Both the position numbers and the translations under genes were made by a program. Under the pieces are notes generated by a model. The model saw nothing but the letters and a program-made list of their open reading frames with translations, was not told the DNA's origin and ran no database searches. Positions 4,928-7,416 of a DNA stretch of 7,416 nt are shown here, in pieces. Each line of letters begins with the position of its first letter. The first letter of the stretch is position 1. Source of the stretch: JAQVXR01 sp050945755 (GTDB lineage: Bacteria > Bacillota > Dehalobacteriia > Dehalobacteriales > Dehalobacteriaceae). Where the stretch lies: assembly GCA_050945755.1 (NCBI GenBank), contig JBMNTN010000079.1:1-7416 (forward strand), in the 5' to 3' direction.

Positions 4928-6775
4928 ATGACATCATCACATTTTGGATATCATGGCAAAATATTAAGAGTAAATCTAAGCAACGGAAGCATAACAGAAG
5001 AGGTTGTTGATATATCCACATTACAGCAATGTCTTGGTGGAACAGGGCTTGGAGCCAAATATCTTTTTGAGGAAGTAAAACCAGATGTAAAATGGAATTC
5101 CTCAGATAATAGGATTATCGCCTTTACGGGCCCCCTTGCAGGGGGCCCGACACCGGGCTCCGGTACTATATCTTTTGTCACCAGGGGACCCATGACTAAT
5201 ATGGCGGGTAGCGCTCAGGCGAACGGTTTTTTTAGCGCATATTTAAAAAGCAATGGTTTTGACGGGTTAATTATTTATGGCACTTCTCCGGATTGGGTTT
5301 ACCTGGCGATTGAGGCAGGGCGGGCTGAGTTAAGAGATGCACGCTTCCTTCAAAAAAAAGATACCTGGGAAACAGAAGATATTCTTTCTGAACAATTTAA
5401 ATCAAAAAAGGCCAGTGTGTATAGTATTGGGGTAGCCGGAGAAAATTTGGTCAAGTTTGCCGCTTTAGCCGGGGACAAAGGGCATGTGGTGGCCCACAAT
5501 GGAATTGGGGCTGTATTCGGTGCTAAGAAGTTAAAAGGGATAGCGGTTGTTAAGGATAAATTGCTTCCTCCCTTCTATGACCGGAAGGCTCTGGTTGAAT
5601 TAAGCAGAGCACAGTTTAAATACAGCAAGGAAGTATATGGTGGAGCCCGTGCCAAATGGGGTACGGCAGCTCATGTAGCTGCTTTATACAAATCAGGACA
5701 GCTGCCCATCAAAAATCTTTCCACATCAGTCTGGCCTCATTATGAAAAGTTTACCGGGCAATATATCAGGGCTCATTTTGAACACAAGCCTAAACCATGC
5801 TGGGCATGTTCACTGCATTGTAAATATATGAAAGTGACTGAGGGCCCGTATGCCGGTTTTGAAGCTGAAGAGCCAGAATATGAGAACTTGGCAGGTTTTG
5901 GTCCGCTTGTGGGCAATACAGACCCTGGAGCTACGGTCGTATTGAGTAATATAGCTGACCGTTTGGGCGTGGATATTAATGAATGCAGCTGGGTATTATC
6001 ATGGGTTATGGAATGTTTTGAAAAAGGAATATTAACCAAAAGAGATTTGGATGGATTGGACGCTTCTTGGGGTAATGTTGATACAATAATTACTTTGATG
6101 AATAAGATTGCCGACCGGGAAGGTATTGGCGATTTGCTGGCTGAAGGAGTTAAGAATGCCAGCCATGTGATAGGAAAAGGATCGGAAGAAATCGGAGTTT
6201 TTACCTTAAAGGGTGCGTCACCTCGCTGCCATGACCACCGGGCACGATGGGAAGAACTCTTGGATACTTGTTTAGGAAATACCGGTACCATAGAGTCATC
6301 GGGTGGAACGATTGATGTCACCCAGCACGGTTTGGAACCTCTAAAAAATAGGTTTTCTCCGGAAGAAGTAGCGGTATTAAACGCTAGGGTTAACGGACGG
6401 CGAGTGTTTGAAGATTGTGTTCCGATTTGCAGGTTTTGCTCGGAGAATTTTAGCTTGTTGGTGCAGATGATTAATGCAGCCACGGGATGGAGCCTATCAG
6501 AAGATGATGCCATGAAAATCGGTAAGAGAACGGTAAATAGGCTTCGGGTGATAAATCTTCTATATGGGGTTACTCCCGAAATAGAAATGCCGTCGCCACG
6601 GTATGGTTCCGCACCTGTGGACGGACCGGCCAAAGGCATGAGGATTCTAGATGTCTTTGCGCAAATGCGCTCACGGTATTGGCGTGAAATGGGCTGGGAT
6701 GAAAAAGAGGGTAAACCTTTGCCTGAAACCTTAAATTATTTTGGCTTGGCTGATATGATCCCATATATTTGGTAA
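4928..6775 (+). CDS. Aldehyde:ferredoxin oxidoreductase (AOR) family tungsto/molybdopterin enzyme
   Basis: A 615-residue AOR-family enzyme using a bis-pterin W (or Mo) cofactor and one [4Fe-4S] cluster; classical members oxidise aldehydes to acids with ferredoxin in the cytoplasm. The N-terminal AOR domain covers about 1-205 (HGKILRVNLS, LGGTGLGAKYLF, TGPLAGG at 67-73). Cluster ligands follow Cys-X2-Cys-X3-Cys at 291, 294 and 298 (CWACSLHC), with the fourth at Cys501 in PICRFC; this matches the spacing of Pyrococcus AOR (288, 291, 295, 494). Pterin-binding D-x-x-G motifs are DRLGVD (344-349) and DCVPIC (496-501), the second lacking the usual Gly. PEYE (316-319) holds the expected active-site Glu, and CHDHR (434-438) lies in the region that supplies the catalytic His. 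No BamC-like or other electron-transfer subunit is encoded nearby, so this looks like a stand-alone AOR rather than a benzoyl-CoA reductase complex. The MoaD-like gene follows 82 bp later. Family sure; substrate unknown. Confidence 0.95.
   Translation: MTSSHFGYHGKILRVNLSNGSITEEVVDISTLQQCLGGTGLGAKYLFEEVKPDVKWNSSDNRIIAFTGPLAGGPTPGSGTISFVTRGPMTNMAGSAQANGFFSAYLKSNGFDGLIIYGTSPDWVYLAIEAGRAELRDARFLQKKDTWETEDILSEQFKSKKASVYSIGVAGENLVKFAALAGDKGHVVAHNGIGAVFGAKKLKGIAVVKDKLLPPFYDRKALVELSRAQFKYSKEVYGGARAKWGTAAHVAALYKSGQLPIKNLSTSVWPHYEKFTGQYIRAHFEHKPKPCWACSLHCKYMKVTEGPYAGFEAEEPEYENLAGFGPLVGNTDPGATVVLSNIADRLGVDINECSWVLSWVMECFEKGILTKRDLDGLDASWGNVDTIITLMNKIADREGIGDLLAEGVKNASHVIGKGSEEIGVFTLKGASPRCHDHRARWEELLDTCLGNTGTIESSGGTIDVTQHGLEPLKNRFSPEEVAVLNARVNGRRVFEDCVPICRFCSENFSLLVQMINAATGWSLSEDDAMKIGKRTVNRLRVINLLYGVTPEIEMPSPRYGSAPVDGPAKGMRILDVFAQMRSRYWREMGWDEKEGKPLPETLNYFGLADMIPYIW
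5127..5164 (+). repeat. Two adjacent GC-rich hairpins inside the AOR gene
   Basis: CGGGCCCCC (5127-5135) pairs perfectly with GGGGGCCCG (5141-5149) over the loop TTGCA: nine G-C pairs in a mostly AT-rich window. Three bases on, ACCGG (5152-5156) pairs with CCGGT (5160-5164) over GCT. The region encodes the conserved TGPLAGGPTPGSG segment, so Gly and Pro codons explain part of the composition, but the perfect 9-bp stem also depends on third-position choices. There is no T-tract after it, so it is not an intrinsic terminator. Confidence 0.6.
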
Positions 6776-6841
6776 AATTATAAGGAAGGTTTAACAAGAA
6801 TATTTTAAAGCAGAGATCATAACAAAAATAAATCACAAACC

Positions 6842-6850
6842 GAGGGGGGA
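6842..6850 (+). promoter_or_regulatory. Strong Shine-Dalgarno serving a non-AUG (ATT) start
   Basis: GAGGGGGGA at 6842-6850 is the only good SD upstream of the MoaD-like frame. It lies 7 nt before ATT at 6858 (and 4 nt before another ATT at 6855). No ATG, GTG, TTG or CTG occurs in frame between the upstream stop at 6792 and position 6924. The site therefore points to initiation at ATT. Confidence 0.65.
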
Positions 6851-6857
6851 ATCAATT

Positions 6858-7160
6858 ATTCCACAAGTTATTATTGAAATTACGTCTTCACTAGCTTATG
6901 AAATATTTAAAACTAATTCTGAACTGGTGCAAATTACGTTAGAAATAGAGAAAAACGAAAAAATTGGTTCCCTTTTTAAACGATTAATTAGAGAAAACCA
7001 CAAAATAATTGATTTATTAGTTGATAAGAATAGTGGTATTGTAAAATCAACAGTTTATTTATTAATAAATGGGAAAGTATTTGAAGCATGTGGGTGCTAT
7101 GATGCTGTTTTAAACGACGGAGATACAATAACATTTCTACCGGCTTATCCTGGAGGCTAG
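6858..7160 (+). CDS. MoaD/ThiS-like ubiquitin-fold sulfur carrier, probable ATT start
   Basis: A 100-residue beta-grasp protein. MoaD proteins, after adenylation and thiocarboxylation of the C-terminal Gly-Gly by a MoeB-like E1 enzyme, donate sulfur to the pterin dithiolene. The C-terminus GDTITFLPAYPGG is the family hallmark, and LLINGKVFE is the strand with the conserved N-G turn. The first strand, IPQVIIEITSSLAYEIF, precedes VQITLEI and is encoded upstream of the only standard start (GTG 6927). Starting at that GTG would give 77 residues without strand 1 and has no SD, so I choose ATT at 6858. Small MoaD-like genes next to AOR genes are common and are thought to serve the tungsten-pterin cofactor; that role here is inference. 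ThiS-like function is less likely given the context. No MoeB or MoaE partner is in the window. TAG stop at 7158-7160. Confidence 0.8.
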   Translation: MPQVIIEITSSLAYEIFKTNSELVQITLEIEKNEKIGSLFKRLIRENHKIIDLLVDKNSGIVKSTVYLLINGKVFEACGCYDAVLNDGDTITFLPAYPGG

Positions 7161-7175
7161 TAAGGAATCCTGGAG

Positions 7176-7223
7176 ACAATTCTTTCCAATTGTAGCTCTC
7201 ATGACAAATAGAGAGTTGTCTTT
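7176..7223 (+). terminator. Weak hairpin pair after the MoaD-like gene, possible terminator
   Basis: ACAATT (7176-7181) pairs with AATTGT (7188-7193) over CTTTCC. CTCTC (7196-7200) pairs with GAGAG (7211-7215) over a 10-nt loop and is followed by TTGTCTTT. In an alternative fold, AGACAA (7174-7179) pairs with TTGTCT (7216-7221) and encloses the second hairpin. The stems are short and AT-rich and the T-run is interrupted, so termination here is only possible. The position, just after the last gene, fits. Confidence 0.3.
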
Positions 7224-7416
7224 ACCTCTTTACTGTCCCATATTGACCAGATATATATCCCTTCCCTTTGTTGGTTGAGGTAAGCTGTAAATATGTCCTG
7301 AAAAACTGAATTTAATAACGGCATGCCAGTAAGGGTGGTTGTCCGACCCGTCAATCAAACCGAATCAGTCAGGATGCTGCTCAGAAGCTTCTGAGAGAAA
7401 TGCTGATCTATACTGC
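7224..7416. other. Distal 3' region with no gene seen; 16-bp palindrome at 7380-7395
   Basis: No frame longer than about 25 codons with a credible start or SD is present. The one clear structure is the perfect palindrome CTCAGAAGCTTCTGAG at 7380-7395, flanked by ATGCTG on each side (7374-7379 and 7400-7405). It could be an operator, the edge of a mobile element or part of the next gene; the window ends 21 bp further on, so I cannot tell. Confidence 0.4.

Noticed and set aside
5773..6639. 288-codon open frame on the minus strand
   Set aside because: It lies wholly antisense to the AOR gene, whose cluster and pterin motifs are clear; the product is Ser/Pro-rich with no family features, typical of a shadow frame.
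6927..7160. GTG at 6927 as the start of the MoaD-like protein
   Set aside because: It has no SD and removes the first beta strand, whereas an SD and in-frame ATT lie upstream.
7323..7394. 23-codon ATG frame (MPVRVVVRPVNQ at its N-terminus) as a gene start or transposase fragment
   Set aside because: It has no SD and ends within the palindrome, and I could not match it to any element family.

Overview
The window looks like a piece of an anaerobic, low-to-moderate GC Firmicutes chromosome, probably of the Peptococcaceae / Desulfotomaculum type. This is an inference from AT-rich intergenic DNA, strong Shine-Dalgarno (SD) sequences of the GGAGG kind, a tripartite TRAP carboxylate transporter, a tungsten-type aldehyde:ferredoxin oxidoreductase (AOR) and a sigma-54 style promoter. 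All supported genes are on the + strand and most likely form one functional cluster.

Layout. Positions 1-81 carry an open frame that enters from the left edge and ends in a lysine-rich tail of the kind seen after a Fis-type helix-turn-helix. It may be the end of a sigma-54 activator, but too little is present to be sure. Positions 82-232 hold a perfect 8-bp inverted repeat (112-139) and a near-perfect sigma-54 -24/-12 promoter (206-221). A leader of about 460 nt without a convincing gene follows. Then come dctP (696-1736), dctQ (1742-2251) and dctM (2241-3521), tightly packed: the solute-binding lipoprotein, small membrane subunit and large permease of a TRAP transporter. After a 123-bp gap are a small SCP2-like protein (3645-4007), an alpha/beta hydrolase (4117-4890), an AOR-family oxidoreductase (4928-6775) and a MoaD/ThiS-like ubiquitin-fold protein ending in Gly-Gly (6858-7160). 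The last 250 bp contain a weak hairpin and a 16-bp palindrome but no gene I can support.

How the genes may work together (inference). The TRAP system would import an organic acid. The hydrolase and the SCP2-like protein would process or hold a hydrophobic intermediate. The AOR would carry out a low-potential aldehyde/acid or related redox step, with the MoaD-like protein helping to supply its pterin cofactor. The sigma-54 promoter suggests induction by a dedicated activator that senses the substrate. The substrate cannot be read from the sequence.

The most unusual point is the MoaD-like gene. Its only conventional start codon in frame (GTG at 6927) has no SD and would delete the first beta strand of the fold. 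A strong SD at 6842-6850 instead sits 7 nt before an in-frame ATT at 6858, giving a 100-residue protein. This looks like a rare AUU-initiated gene.
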